Below are positions 25,953 to 35,050 of a DNA stretch of 64,000 nt, piece by piece. Where the stretch lies: contig NZ_CP019236.1 in assembly GCF_001955695.1 (NCBI RefSeq), positions 1,302,001 to 1,366,000 on the forward strand, read 5' to 3'. The first letter of the stretch is position 1. Each line of letters begins with the position of its first letter. The position numbers were made by a program, and so were the translations under genes. The notes under the pieces are model-generated. The model was given only the letters and a program-made list of their open reading frames with translations, was not told where the DNA came from and made no database searches. Origin of the DNA: Rhodoferax koreense. GTDB taxonomy: Bacteria; Pseudomonadota; Gammaproteobacteria; Burkholderiales; Burkholderiaceae_C.

Positions 25953-26951
25953 ATGAGTATCCAGACCGTTGCCCGAGAAGCAGGCGTGTCGATCGCCACC
26001 GTATCGCGCGTCTTCAACCTGCCAGGCCGTGTCGCCAGCGAAACGCGCGAACACGTGGAGCGCGTCGCCCTGGCCCTGGGTTATGCGCCAAACGCCAGCG
26101 CGCGCACGTTGCGCACCCACCGCAGCCGCGCGCTGGGAGTGGTGCTGCCCACGCTGCTCAACCCGGTGTTCGCCGAATGCCTGGAGGGCATCGCCAGCGC
26201 CGCCACGGAAGCGGGATATTCGATCCAGCCGCTGACCACCGAATACAGCATCGAGCGCGAGAACCACGCCGTGGGCACGCTGATCGCCCATGGCGTGGAC
26301 GGCATGGTGATGGTGGCGTCCAATCCCGGCACATCGGCCGCGTTGAGGCGGGTGGTCGCCGCAGGCACGCCCTACGTGCTGGCGTACAACCGCCACGAGG
26401 CCCATCCCTGCGTGTCGGTCGACGGCGAGGCTGCGGTGGCCGCGCTGGTGGAGCGCCTTGCCGCCGTGGGCCACCGGCGCATCGCGCTCGTGACCGGCCA
26501 GCTCGCGGCGTCGGACCGCGCACAACAGCGTTGCCGCGGCTTTCGGCTGGCGATGCGGCAGGCCGGGCTCGATGCCTCGCGCATTCTCGAAGTGCCGTTC
26601 GTGCAGACCGCCATCGAGCAGATCCGTGCCCTGTTGCAGGACACGGCCGTGCCCCGGCCCAGCGCACTGGTCTGCTCCAACGATCTGCTGGCCATCCGCA
26701 GCCTGCGCGCCGCGCATCTGGCCGGCCTGGCCGTGCCGCGGGACCTGAGCGTGATCGGCTTCGACGGCATCGCGCTCGGGGAAGACCTCACGCCCGTGCT
26801 CAGCAGCATCACGCAGCCCAATACCGAGATCGGCCGGTGCGGCGTCGCGCTGCTGCTGCAGGCGATGGCCGATGGCCTGCCGCTCACACCCGCATCCAGC
26901 CTCACGCTGGCGCACGGCTTTCGGGCCGGCGAATCTTTCGCGCCCGCTTGA
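25953..26951 (+). CDS. LacI-family transcriptional regulator
   Basis: A 332-residue repressor. The helix-turn-helix TVAREAGVSIATVSRVFN and hinge LGYAPNASARTLRT precede a periplasmic-binding-like effector domain (LGVVLPTLLNPVFAE, IALVTG, LVCSNDLLAI, VIGFDGI). Start at 25953 (MSIQTVAR) matches family length; a GTG at 25935 is in frame. It is transcribed ahead of the ABC importer genes, with its palindromic operator upstream. Confidence 0.94.
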   Translation: MSIQTVAREAGVSIATVSRVFNLPGRVASETREHVERVALALGYAPNASARTLRTHRSRALGVVLPTLLNPVFAECLEGIASAATEAGYSIQPLTTEYSIERENHAVGTLIAHGVDGMVMVASNPGTSAALRRVVAAGTPYVLAYNRHEAHPCVSVDGEAAVAALVERLAAVGHRRIALVTGQLAASDRAQQRCRGFRLAMRQAGLDASRILEVPFVQTAIEQIRALLQDTAVPRPSALVCSNDLLAIRSLRAAHLAGLAVPRDLSVIGFDGIALGEDLTPVLSSITQPNTEIGRCGVALLLQAMADGLPLTPASSLTLAHGFRAGESFAPA

Positions 26952-27003
26952 GGCGCCACGCATTTCCCATCATCCATCCAACCATCCACCAAGGAGTTTC
27001 AAC

Positions 27004-28017
27004 ATGCGAGTCCAACTCAAACAATTCGGCCGCCAGGCCGTCCTGGCGCTTGGCCTGCTGGCCGGTACCGCGGCCATGGCCCAGACCGCCATCTGCTACA
27101 ACTGCCCGCCCGAATGGGCCGATTGGGGCACGCAGCTGCGCGCCATCAAGGAAAAGACCGGCGTCACCGTGCCGCCGGACAACAAGAACTCGGGCCAGTC
27201 GCTGGCGCAGATGACGGCCGAGAAGGCCAGCCCCGTGGCCGACGTGACCTACGTCGGCGTGACCTTCGCGATCCAGGCGCAGAAAGACGGCCTCGTCGCC
27301 GCCTACAAGCCCGCCCACTGGAACGACATCCCCGATGGCCTGAAGGACCCCCAGGGCCACTGGTTCACGATCCATTCGGGCACCCTGGGCTTCATGGTCA
27401 ACGTGGATGCGCTCAAGGGCAAGCCGGTGCCGCAGTCCTGGGCCGACCTGCTCAAGCCCGACTACAAGGGCCTGATCGGTTACCTCGATCCGGCTTCCGC
27501 CTTCGTCGGCTACGTGGGCGCGGTCGCGGTGAACCAGGCACGCGGCGGCAGCATGGACAACTTCACGCCCGCCATCGACTACTTCAAGGCGCTGCAGAAG
27601 AACGAGCCCATCGTGCCCAAGCAGACCTCGTACGCGCGCATGCTGTCCGGCGAGATCGCCATCCTGCTGGACTACGACTTCAACGCCTACCGCGCCAAAT
27701 ACAAGGACAAGGCCAACGTGCAGTTCGTGATCCCGGCCGAAGGCACGGTGGTCGTGCCCTACGTCATGAGCCTGGTGGCCAACGCACCGCACGCCGACAA
27801 CGCCCGCAAGGTGCTCGACTTCGTGCTGTCCGACGAGGGCCAGGCCCTCTGGGCCAACGCCTACCTGCGCCCGGTGCGCGCCAGCGCCATCTCGCGCGAG
27901 GCGCAATCGCGTTTCCTGCCGGCCAGCGACTACGCCCGCGCCAAGCCGGTGGACTACGGCCGCATGGCCGCGGCGCAGAAGGCCTTCTCCGACCGCTACC
28001 TCAAGGAAGCGCAGTAA
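27004..28017 (+). CDS. ABC importer periplasmic substrate-binding protein (PotD/AfuA-like)
   Basis: A 337-residue extracellular solute-binding protein. The signal peptide ends near AMAQTA. A CxxC pair (AICYNC) lies right after cleavage, followed by PPEWADWG. Later segments (ADVTYVGVTFAIQAQ, GYLDPASAFVGY, LLDYDFNAYR, FVLSDEGQALWAN) fit the class that includes ferric, polyamine and 2-aminoethylphosphonate or organophosphate binders. AAGGAG precedes the ATG. First transport gene of the operon; substrate is suggested only by the phosphodiesterase at its end. Confidence 0.9.
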   Translation: MRVQLKQFGRQAVLALGLLAGTAAMAQTAICYNCPPEWADWGTQLRAIKEKTGVTVPPDNKNSGQSLAQMTAEKASPVADVTYVGVTFAIQAQKDGLVAAYKPAHWNDIPDGLKDPQGHWFTIHSGTLGFMVNVDALKGKPVPQSWADLLKPDYKGLIGYLDPASAFVGYVGAVAVNQARGGSMDNFTPAIDYFKALQKNEPIVPKQTSYARMLSGEIAILLDYDFNAYRAKYKDKANVQFVIPAEGTVVVPYVMSLVANAPHADNARKVLDFVLSDEGQALWANAYLRPVRASAISREAQSRFLPASDYARAKPVDYGRMAAAQKAFSDRYLKEAQ

Positions 28018-28059
28018 GCGTCTGGATGGCGTCAGCGCTGTCCAGCCAAACCTTCAACC

Positions 28060-28128
28060 CCGTTCGCACCGAGCCTGTCGAAGTGCCGTCGCACAAGCCC
28101 AGAGCTTCGACCAGCGCAGCCAGAACGG
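28060..28128. repeat. Degenerate inverted pair of dispersed repeats
   Basis: In the 157-base spacer between the binding-protein and first permease genes. A left arm with CCGTTCG and GAGCCTGTCGAAG (28060-28086) faces a right arm with GCTTCGAC and CAGAACGG (28102-28128). It resembles the widespread CTGAGCCTGTCGAAG-type repeats in paired inverted form and may attenuate permease expression relative to the binding protein. Confidence 0.65.
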
Positions 28129-28174
28129 ATTCCCAACGATCGAACCGGACGGCGCTTCGCGCTTCCCTATCGCC

Positions 28175-29002
28175 ATGCGCCTTCTGCCTTATTTCTCTTC
28201 ACCGAACCGCCTGCTGCTGGCCTGCGCCGCGCCGGCGGCGGCCTTCTTCACCGCGTTCTGGCTGTTGCCAGTGGTGCAACTGATCGTGCTGCCGTCGCGC
28301 ACCGGCGCCAGCACCTATTTCGCCGTGCTCGGCAACCCGCGCTACCTGCAAAGCCTGCTGCAGACCGTCGGCCTGTCGATCGTGGTCACCCTGGCCACGC
28401 TGCTGCTCGGCGCCGCGGTCGGCATCACACTGGCACGGTACCGGTTCCGCGGGCGGCAACTGCTGCTGTCGTTGCTGACGCTGCCGCTGTCCTTTCCCGG
28501 CGTGATCGTCGGCTTCTTCATGATCCTGCTCGGCGGCCGCCAGGGGCTGGTGGCCGATCTGAGCGAGGCCATGGGCTGGGGCCGTACCACCTTCGCGTAT
28601 GGGCTCACCGGCCTGTTCCTGGCCTACCTGTATTTTTCGCTGCCGCGCGCCATCGCGACCTACACCGCCGCGGCCGGTGCGATGGACGCGCAGCTGGAGG
28701 AAGCCGCGCGGTCGCTCGGCGCCTCGCGGTGGCGGGTGGCGCGCGACGTGTGGCTGCCCGAACTCGGCCCGACCACGCTGGCCTGCGGCGCCATCGTGTT
28801 CGCCACCGCCATGGGCGCCTTCGGCACCGCGTTCACGCTGGCGAGCAAGTTCGAAGTGCTGCCCATCACCATCTACAACGAGTTCACCAACTATGCCAAC
28901 TTCGCGCTGGCGGCCAGCCTGTCGATCACGCTGGGGCTGATCACCTGGCTGGTGCTGTTCGTGGCGCGCCGCCTCCCCGGCGCCGTCGCGGTGGGGGCCT
29001 GA
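28175..29002 (+). CDS. ABC transporter permease, first subunit
   Basis: A 275-residue inner-membrane permease with about six helices. The EAA loop reads EEAARSLGASRWRVARDVWLPEL, which contacts the ATPase. Part of the LacI-controlled importer; the second permease starts 5 bases after its stop. ATG at 28175 begins MRLLPYFSSP. Family: spermidine/putrescine and ferric-type permeases. Confidence 0.92.
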   Translation: MRLLPYFSSPNRLLLACAAPAAAFFTAFWLLPVVQLIVLPSRTGASTYFAVLGNPRYLQSLLQTVGLSIVVTLATLLLGAAVGITLARYRFRGRQLLLSLLTLPLSFPGVIVGFFMILLGGRQGLVADLSEAMGWGRTTFAYGLTGLFLAYLYFSLPRAIATYTAAAGAMDAQLEEAARSLGASRWRVARDVWLPELGPTTLACGAIVFATAMGAFGTAFTLASKFEVLPITIYNEFTNYANFALAASLSITLGLITWLVLFVARRLPGAVAVGA

Positions 29003-29006
29003 AGCG

Positions 29007-29810
29007 ATGCGATCGAACCCCAGGTTTCCCTTGCCCTTGCCCTTGCTGGCGCTGACGGCGCTGGTCGTCGCGTTCATGCTGGTGCCCATCGGGCTGTCGG
29101 TGCTGGCCGGCCTCGTCAACAACTACAGCGCGGGCCTCAAGAGCGGGCTCACGCTGCGCTGGCTCGGCGAGGTGTGGGAGCAATACGGCGGCACCGTCGG
29201 CTGGTCGCTGGCGCTGGCCGCGATGTCGGTGGCCGGCAACCTCGTGATCGGCGTGCCGTGTGCCTATGCGCTGGCGCGCAGCCGGTCGCGGGCGGCCCGC
29301 CTCTTCGAGGAACTGCTCACGTTGCCGGTGGCCGTGCCCGGCCTGGCCACGGCGCTGGCGCTGATCCTGACCTACGGCACGCTGCAGGGCTTCCGGCAAA
29401 GCTTCGGCTTCATCCTGGTGGGCCACATGGTGTTCACCTTGCCCTTCATGGTGCGCACCGTGGGCTCGGCCTTCCAGCGGCACGAGCTGCTCGCGCTGGA
29501 GGAGGCCGCGCGTTCATTGGGTGCGAGCTTCGGCCAGCGTTTCCTCGGCGTGCTGGTGCCGGCGGTGCTGCCGGCCATCGTCGCCGGCAGCCTCATGGTG
29601 TTCACGCTGTCGGTCGGCGAGTTCAACCTCACCTGGATGCTGCATACGCCGCTCACGCGGACGCTGCCGGTGGGGCTGGCCGACAGCTATGCCTCGGCGC
29701 GCATCGAGATCGGCTCGGCCTACACCCTGGTCTTCCTGCTCGTCATCCTGCCCGTGCTCTGGCTGCTGCAGGCCGTGGGCAACTTCATCGAAAGAAAACA
29801 TGGAATTTGA
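29007..29810 (+). CDS. ABC transporter permease, second subunit
   Basis: A 267-residue permease with about six helices and an EAA loop LEEAARSLGASFGQRFLGVLVP. It pairs with the first permease to form the channel. Its end overlaps the ATPase gene start by 11 bases. No oddities in length or motif. Confidence 0.92.
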   Translation: MRSNPRFPLPLPLLALTALVVAFMLVPIGLSVLAGLVNNYSAGLKSGLTLRWLGEVWEQYGGTVGWSLALAAMSVAGNLVIGVPCAYALARSRSRAARLFEELLTLPVAVPGLATALALILTYGTLQGFRQSFGFILVGHMVFTLPFMVRTVGSAFQRHELLALEEAARSLGASFGQRFLGVLVPAVLPAIVAGSLMVFTLSVGEFNLTWMLHTPLTRTLPVGLADSYASARIEIGSAYTLVFLLVILPVLWLLQAVGNFIERKHGI

Positions 29811-30858
29811 ACGTACCCGCGTCGACGTCGTCGACTGCGCCAAGACTTATGCCGACGGCACGCGCGGCCTGCACCCGACCTCGCTGGTGGTCGAGCCCGG
29901 AGAGATCCTGGCGCTGCTCGGGCCTTCGGGCTGCGGCAAGACCACGCTGCTGCGCCTCATCGCGGGGCTGGAGACGGCCGACGTCGGCAGCCGGCTCCTG
30001 TTCGGCGGCACGGACGTGACGGCCACGCCGATCGAGCGGCGCGGCGTCGGCATGGTGTTCCAGCACTACGCCTTGTTTCCCCAGATGACGGTGGCCGCCA
30101 ACATCGCCTATGGCCTGCGCATCCGCGGCACGGCCGAGGCCGAGTGCCGGCGTGCCGTGGGCGAACTCATCGAACTCGTGCGCCTGCAGGGGCTCGAACA
30201 AAGGCGGCCGGCCGAACTCTCCGGCGGCCAGCGCCAGCGGGTGGCCCTGGCTCGGGCCATCGCCGTGCGTCCGCGCGTGCTGCTGCTGGACGAGCCGCTG
30301 ACCGCGCTCGACGCCAAGCTCAAGGCTTCGCTGCGCGACGAACTCGCCGAACTGCTGCGCCGGCTGCACATCACCACCGTGCATGTGACGCACGACCAGC
30401 ACGAGGCCATGGCCATCGCCGACCGGCTGGCGGTGATGCAGGCCGGACGCATCGTCGAGACGGGCGACGGCGAAACGCTGTACCGCCATCCGCGGCATGC
30501 CTTCGTCGCCAGCTTCCTGGGCAGCGTGAACCGGCTGTCGCGCAGCCCCGAGGAATGCGCCCGCCATGTGGTCACGCTGGGTGGCGCCGATTTCGCTTGC
30601 CGTGCGGACTGGGGCGCAAAATCCACAGTGTTGGCGCGGCCCGAGGATGTGGAAGTTGGCCCGCTCGCGCCCGGCTGGGGCTGGGCGCAGGTGCTGCGCC
30701 GCAGCTTTCTCGGCGAGCGCGTCCGACTGAGCCTGGGGGTCGAGGGCCGGGCGGCGCTGACCGCCGACGCTGACCGCGACCATCCAGCGCGCCAGGGCGA
30801 CGTGGTGGGCATCCGCATCCGGCCCGAGCGCCTGATTCCGTGTACCGAAGAGGCCTGA
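29800..30858 (+). CDS. ABC transporter ATP-binding protein
   Basis: A 352-residue ATPase. Walker A GPSGCGKTT, Q-loop FQHYALFPQ, signature LSGGQRQRVALARA, Walker B LLLDEPLTALD and switch His in VTHDQ are all present, followed by a C-terminal TOBE-like domain. Start at 29800 (MEFERTRV) overlaps the second permease gene. It energises the importer encoded by the two upstream permease genes and the binding-protein gene. Confidence 0.95.
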   Translation: MEFERTRVDVVDCAKTYADGTRGLHPTSLVVEPGEILALLGPSGCGKTTLLRLIAGLETADVGSRLLFGGTDVTATPIERRGVGMVFQHYALFPQMTVAANIAYGLRIRGTAEAECRRAVGELIELVRLQGLEQRRPAELSGGQRQRVALARAIAVRPRVLLLDEPLTALDAKLKASLRDELAELLRRLHITTVHVTHDQHEAMAIADRLAVMQAGRIVETGDGETLYRHPRHAFVASFLGSVNRLSRSPEECARHVVTLGGADFACRADWGAKSTVLARPEDVEVGPLAPGWGWAQVLRRSFLGERVRLSLGVEGRAALTADADRDHPARQGDVVGIRIRPERLIPCTEEA

Positions 30859-30872
30859 ACCGGAGCGACGAC

Positions 30873-31697
30873 ATGCCCACTTTTCTTCTTCAACTCAGCG
30901 ACCTGCACATCCGTGAACCGGGTCGGCTGGCTTATGGCCGCATCGACACGGCTCCTTTCCTCGCCCAGGCGGTCGCCCGCATCCGCCGCCTGCCGCAGCA
31001 GCCGGATGCGGTGGTGGTCACCGGCGATCTCACCGACTTCGGCCGCGACGCCGAATACGCGCACCTGCAGGCCTTGCTCGCGCCGCTGGCGATGCCGGTC
31101 TATCTGATGCCGGGCAACCACGACGACCGTGCCCGGCTGCGCGCCGGATTCGCCGACCACACCTACCTCGGCACCGAGGGTTTCGTGCAATACAGCGTGG
31201 CCATCGGCGGCCTGCAATTGCTCGCGCTGGACACCGTGGTGCCCGGTGCGAGCGAAGGCGGCTTGTGCGAAGAGCGGTTGGACTGGCTCGCGACGCAACT
31301 CGATGCGCACCGCGACCGCCCCGTGGTCATCGCCATGCACCACCCGCCGTTTCGCACGCTGATCGGCCACATGGACGAGATTGGCCTGCTGCACGGCGCA
31401 CAGGCGCTGGAGGCGCTGGTGGCGCGGCATCCGAATGTGGAGCGCATCATCTGCGGCCATCTGCACCGCAGCATCCAGGTGCGTTTCGGCGGCAGCATCG
31501 CCGCTACCGCGCCATCGCCGGCGCACCAGGTGCAGCTGGACCTGGCACCCGACGCCGCTTCGGCCTGGACGCTGGAGCCGCCCGGCTTTGTGGTCCATGC
31601 GCTGGAAGCCGGTGGCCGGCTGGTGAGCCACACGGTGGCCAGCGGCGACTACGGGCCGGCCTATCCGTTTCACGAGGAGGGCGCGCTCATCGATTGA
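30873..31697 (+). CDS. Metallophosphoesterase, GpdQ/CpdA-like phosphodiesterase
   Basis: A 274-residue cytoplasmic dinuclear metal phosphoesterase. Motifs in order: SDLHI (D, H), TGDLTD (D), GNHDDR (N, H), MHHPP (H), GHLH (two H), matching glycerophosphodiesterase GpdQ and cAMP phosphodiesterase CpdA. It is the last gene of the ABC importer operon, 14 bases after the ATPase, so it probably hydrolyses the imported phosphodiester. CpdA-type cAMP hydrolysis is less likely given the context. Confidence 0.88.
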   Translation: MPTFLLQLSDLHIREPGRLAYGRIDTAPFLAQAVARIRRLPQQPDAVVVTGDLTDFGRDAEYAHLQALLAPLAMPVYLMPGNHDDRARLRAGFADHTYLGTEGFVQYSVAIGGLQLLALDTVVPGASEGGLCEERLDWLATQLDAHRDRPVVIAMHHPPFRTLIGHMDEIGLLHGAQALEALVARHPNVERIICGHLHRSIQVRFGGSIAATAPSPAHQVQLDLAPDAASAWTLEPPGFVVHALEAGGRLVSHTVASGDYGPAYPFHEEGALID

Positions 31698-31756
31698 GGG
31701 GAGTGGTTGTCAGGCGCCCCTGCCGTACCCTCATCGCGCAGGGCTGCGTGCCGGCT

Positions 31757-32446
31757 TCAGACCCCGACGCTGTCGAGCTCGCCGTACACGTCCTTCAGCC
31801 ACATCTTCACGCGCTGGCGGTCCATCAGGCCGAGGCCGCCGCTATCCTGGGCCGTCTTGGCCTTCCAGAAGCTGCTGCTGCCGGCGTCGATCTTGTTGAT
31901 CACGCCTTCGTTGAGCTTCTTCAGCGAAACGATCTTGGCGCCCATCTCCTGCGCCCGCGCCTGCTGGCCCGAGGCTTCGAGGGCCGAGAAGTCGTTGCCG
32001 CGCACCTGGTTGCGCACCAGCACGTACTGCACGTTCGGGCCGAAGCGGTCGAGCAGTTTCTCGAGCAGGTCGACGGAGTCGCGGCCTGAATCCATCACGT
32101 GCCAGTAGAAGATGCGCAGGCCGAGTTCGCCGGCCATCTCGACCACACCGGCGTCGTCCATCCATTGCACCAGCGGCGCATGGGTCTGCGCCGCCAGGTC
32201 GACGAGGATGCGGCGGTCGGGCACTTCGGCCGCGGCCTCGACCACCACGTCGAGCGCTTCCTGGCCTTCCATCACCACCGGCGAGGCATAACCGGCGTAG
32301 AAACGCATCAGCGCCGGGTGCGATCGGTCGGTGTCGAAGCCGAGGAACGGGATCTCACGGTCGATCATGTATTGCGCCAACACGCGCGAGGTCAGAGATT
32401 TACCGACGCCGCCCTTTTCGCCGCCGATGAAGTGGATGTTTGCCAT
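31757..32446 (-). CDS. Orphan ParA/MinD-like P-loop ATPase
   Basis: A 229-residue protein with a deviant Walker A motif GGEKGGVGKS at the N-terminus, as in ParA/MinD/Soj ATPases. Next comes GFDTDRSHPAL with an early acidic motif, then VDLAAQTHAPL. No ParB or parS-like gene adjoins, so it is not an obvious partition system. Start at 32446 (MANIHFIGG) fixes the P-loop at residues 6-15. It is divergent from nitronate monooxygenase. Function unknown. Confidence 0.85.
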   Translation of the reverse strand: MANIHFIGGEKGGVGKSLTSRVLAQYMIDREIPFLGFDTDRSHPALMRFYAGYASPVVMEGQEALDVVVEAAAEVPDRRILVDLAAQTHAPLVQWMDDAGVVEMAGELGLRIFYWHVMDSGRDSVDLLEKLLDRFGPNVQYVLVRNQVRGNDFSALEASGQQARAQEMGAKIVSLKKLNEGVINKIDAGSSSFWKAKTAQDSGGLGLMDRQRVKMWLKDVYGELDSVGV

Positions 32447-32611
32447 CTGTAAGTCCGTTGTTTGAAAATGAAGGATTGTGCGCGGTTGCCAAACCGCGGA
32501 GCAAAAGCCGGCGGAGCCGCTGTCAGGTGGCCTTGCAAATTGTGTGCCCCTGGCATGGCATTTTGATGGCGTGTCTGTCCAAAATCGCAACCGGATACTT
32601 CAGGAGACGCT

Positions 32612-33655
32612 ATGAACTCGACCTTCGGGCTTTTCGGCACCCGCCTGCCCATTCTCCAGGCGCCGATGGCCGGCGTGCAGGGCAGTGCCCTGGCCATCGC
32701 CGTTGGCCAAGCCGGCGGGCTCGGTGCGTTGCCCGCGGCCATGCTGAGCCTGGACGTGCTGCGCGAGGAACTCGCGCGCATCCAAGCCGGTACGGATGCG
32801 CCGTACAACGTCAACTTCTTCTGCCACACGCCGCCCACGCCCGATGCGGCGCGCGACGAGGCCTGGCGCGTGGCGCTGCAGCCGTATTACGACGAGGCCG
32901 GGTTGTCCGCCGAAGTGCCGCCGGGCGCCGGCCGCGCACCGTTCAGCGCCGAGGCGGCGGACGTGCTGGAGGCGTTCAGGCCCGCGGTCGTGAGCTTCCA
33001 TTTCGGGTTGCCCGCGGACGATCTGCTGGCCCGTGTGCGCGGCTGGGGCAGCAGGATCATTGCGTCGGCGACGACGGTGGACGAAGCCCTGTGGCTCGAG
33101 GCCAAGGGGGTGGATGCAGTGATTGCCCAGGGGCTGGAGGCGGGTGGCCACCGCGGCATGTTCCTGACCCGCGATCTCACCACCCAGGTCGGCACTTTCG
33201 CCTTGCTGCCGCAGCTCGTGCGCGCGGTGAAGGTGCCCGTGATCGCCGCCGGCGGCATCGTCGATGCCTCGGGCGTGGCGGCGGCCATGGCGCTGGGCGC
33301 TGCCGGCGTGCAGGTCGGCACGGCTTACCTGTGCTGTACCGAGGCGACCACCAGCGCGCTGCACCGCAGGATTCTGCAAAGCCCGGCTGCGCGCCACACC
33401 GCGCTCACCAGGCTGTTCACCGGTGCGCCGGCCCGCGGCATCGTCAACCGGCTGATGCGGGAAATCGGTCCGATGAGCGAGGCGGCTCCGGCGTTTCCGT
33501 TGGCCACGGCCCGCATCGCGCCGCTGCGTGCCCATTTCGAAAAGCAGGGCAGCGGCGATTTCTCGCCGCTGTGGTCAGGGCAGAACGCCAGCGCCTGCCG
33601 CGAGGTTTCGGCGGCCGAGATCACGCGCGAATTGGCGGCCGGTCTGCCCGACTGA
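32612..33655 (+). CDS. Nitronate monooxygenase (2-nitropropane dioxygenase family)
   Basis: A 347-residue FMN-dependent TIM-barrel enzyme that oxidises alkyl nitronates. The opening LPILQAPMAGVQGS, the GLEAGGHRG glycine-rich phosphate site and the VIAAGGIVDASGVAAAMALGAAGVQ run (seen in parts) are family hallmarks. Stands alone, followed closely by a convergent AI-2E family gene. Other flavin oxidoreductase activities cannot be excluded. Confidence 0.9.
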   Translation: MNSTFGLFGTRLPILQAPMAGVQGSALAIAVGQAGGLGALPAAMLSLDVLREELARIQAGTDAPYNVNFFCHTPPTPDAARDEAWRVALQPYYDEAGLSAEVPPGAGRAPFSAEAADVLEAFRPAVVSFHFGLPADDLLARVRGWGSRIIASATTVDEALWLEAKGVDAVIAQGLEAGGHRGMFLTRDLTTQVGTFALLPQLVRAVKVPVIAAGGIVDASGVAAAMALGAAGVQVGTAYLCCTEATTSALHRRILQSPAARHTALTRLFTGAPARGIVNRLMREIGPMSEAAPAFPLATARIAPLRAHFEKQGSGDFSPLWSGQNASACREVSAAEITRELAAGLPD

Positions 33656-33657
33656 GT

Positions 33658-34878
33658 TCAGGCGCCCAGGAATTCACCGATCGGTTTGAGGTCGTCCACG
33701 CGGTCGCACACCGCCTTGACCACCATCAGCAGCGGCACGCCCAGCAGCAGGCCCCACACGCCCCAGAGCCAGCCGAAGGCGATCACGCCGACGAAGATCG
33801 CCACCGGGTTGAGCGAACTCGCGCGGCTGGTGAGCCAGGGCGTGACCAGGGTGCCGGCGATGCTGTGGATCAGCAGCGAGGTGCCCGCGACCAGCAGCGC
33901 CATGTCGGCCGTGCCGAATTGCAGGAACGCCACCAGCGATGCTCCCGCCGCCGCGGCGGCAGAACCCACGTAGGGCACGAGCCGGAACACCGCGCCGATG
34001 ATGCCCCACACGGCCGCGTTCTCCAGGCCCATGGCCCAGAACGCCAGGCCGGTGGCCACGCCGGCCAGCGCGCTGATGAAGACGTGCATCAGCAGGAACC
34101 GCTGGATCTGCTGCGTGATCTCATTGAGCGCCTGCACCGTGACCTTGCGCTTGGCCAGGGTCGGCCCGGCCACGCGCACCAGCTTGCGCCGGAAGGTGTC
34201 GCCGGCCACGAGCAGGAAAAACGTCATGAACAGCACCAGCAGACCCTGGCCCAGCAGGCTGGCGAGGCCGACGGTGCCGGTCCACAGGTAGTCCTTGAAG
34301 CTGAAGCGTGAACCCTCGATGCGCACGCGCGACACGTTGCGGCTGCCATCGGCGCGGCCGCCGTTGGCCACTTGTTCCAGCTGGTCGGCAGCCTTCTGCA
34401 CGGTCTGCAGCGCGCTCTTCTTGTCGCCGGTGCGCGTCTCGGCCACTTCCTTCATTTTCTGGACCGCCAGTGGCAGGGCTTCGATCAGGCGGCTGGTGTC
34501 GCCGCTGAGCGAATAGGCCGTGGCGCCCAAGCCGAAGACGATGCCGAGCAGCAGCGCTGCCGCGCCGAGCACGCGCGGCACATGCCAGCGCTGCAGGAAG
34601 TCCACCACCGGCGACAGCGCGTAACTCATGAGCAAGCCGAGCAGCAGCGGGATGAAGACCGCGCTGGCCCAGTGCAGCAGATAGACGCCCGCGACCATCG
34701 CGATGAACATCAGCGCGAAACTGCGGATGTCCACCGGCAGGTGCGCCACCGGGAACGTGGTGGTGGCTTCCTCGCCGGTTCGCACGGGCAGCTCGGCCTT
34801 GGCAATCACCTCGGCGGTGCCTGGGAGGGGATCAGGCGGGAGCTCGGAGGCAAGGGCGGGAACGCCGGGGCTGGACAT
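33658..34878 (-). CDS. AI-2E family transporter (PerM/YdiK-like permease)
   Basis: A 406-residue membrane protein with about eight predicted helices and a large loop in the middle. Segments near the C-terminus such as GLENAAVWGIIGAVFRLVPYVG and GVWGLLLGVPLLMVVKAVCDR are typical. Members export autoinducer-2 or act as Na+/H+ antiporters; the substrate is not predictable. A Pro/Ala/Glu-rich cytoplasmic N-terminus of about 50 residues precedes the first helix. Confidence 0.9.
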   Translation of the reverse strand: MSSPGVPALASELPPDPLPGTAEVIAKAELPVRTGEEATTTFPVAHLPVDIRSFALMFIAMVAGVYLLHWASAVFIPLLLGLLMSYALSPVVDFLQRWHVPRVLGAAALLLGIVFGLGATAYSLSGDTSRLIEALPLAVQKMKEVAETRTGDKKSALQTVQKAADQLEQVANGGRADGSRNVSRVRIEGSRFSFKDYLWTGTVGLASLLGQGLLVLFMTFFLLVAGDTFRRKLVRVAGPTLAKRKVTVQALNEITQQIQRFLLMHVFISALAGVATGLAFWAMGLENAAVWGIIGAVFRLVPYVGSAAAAAGASLVAFLQFGTADMALLVAGTSLLIHSIAGTLVTPWLTSRASSLNPVAIFVGVIAFGWLWGVWGLLLGVPLLMVVKAVCDRVDDLKPIGEFLGA

Positions 34879-35050
34879 GGACGGAACTCCGAATCAGAAG
34901 GAAAGCAAAGGGCGGACACAAGAACGCATCGTCACCTTAACCGGTCGGGTCCGGCGTGCAGTCGGCGCGCGCTGACGACCGCTGTAGGCTGCGGGCCTGA
35001 GCGTACGCATCGCATCACCCGGACAAAGCGCGGAGAATCGCCATCGAACC

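Noticed and set aside
31757..32446. Plasmid-type partition system
   Set aside because: A ParA-like gene alone, without ParB, parS-like repeats or any replication gene, does not support a plasmid origin or integrated plasmid.
32460..32560. Possible third copy of the structured repeat between the ParA-like and nitronate monooxygenase genes
   Set aside because: Only short blocks (ACCGCGGAGC, GTGTGCCCC) match, with poor order and spacing, and it lies in a divergent promoter region rather than after a stop codon. Similarity may be chance.
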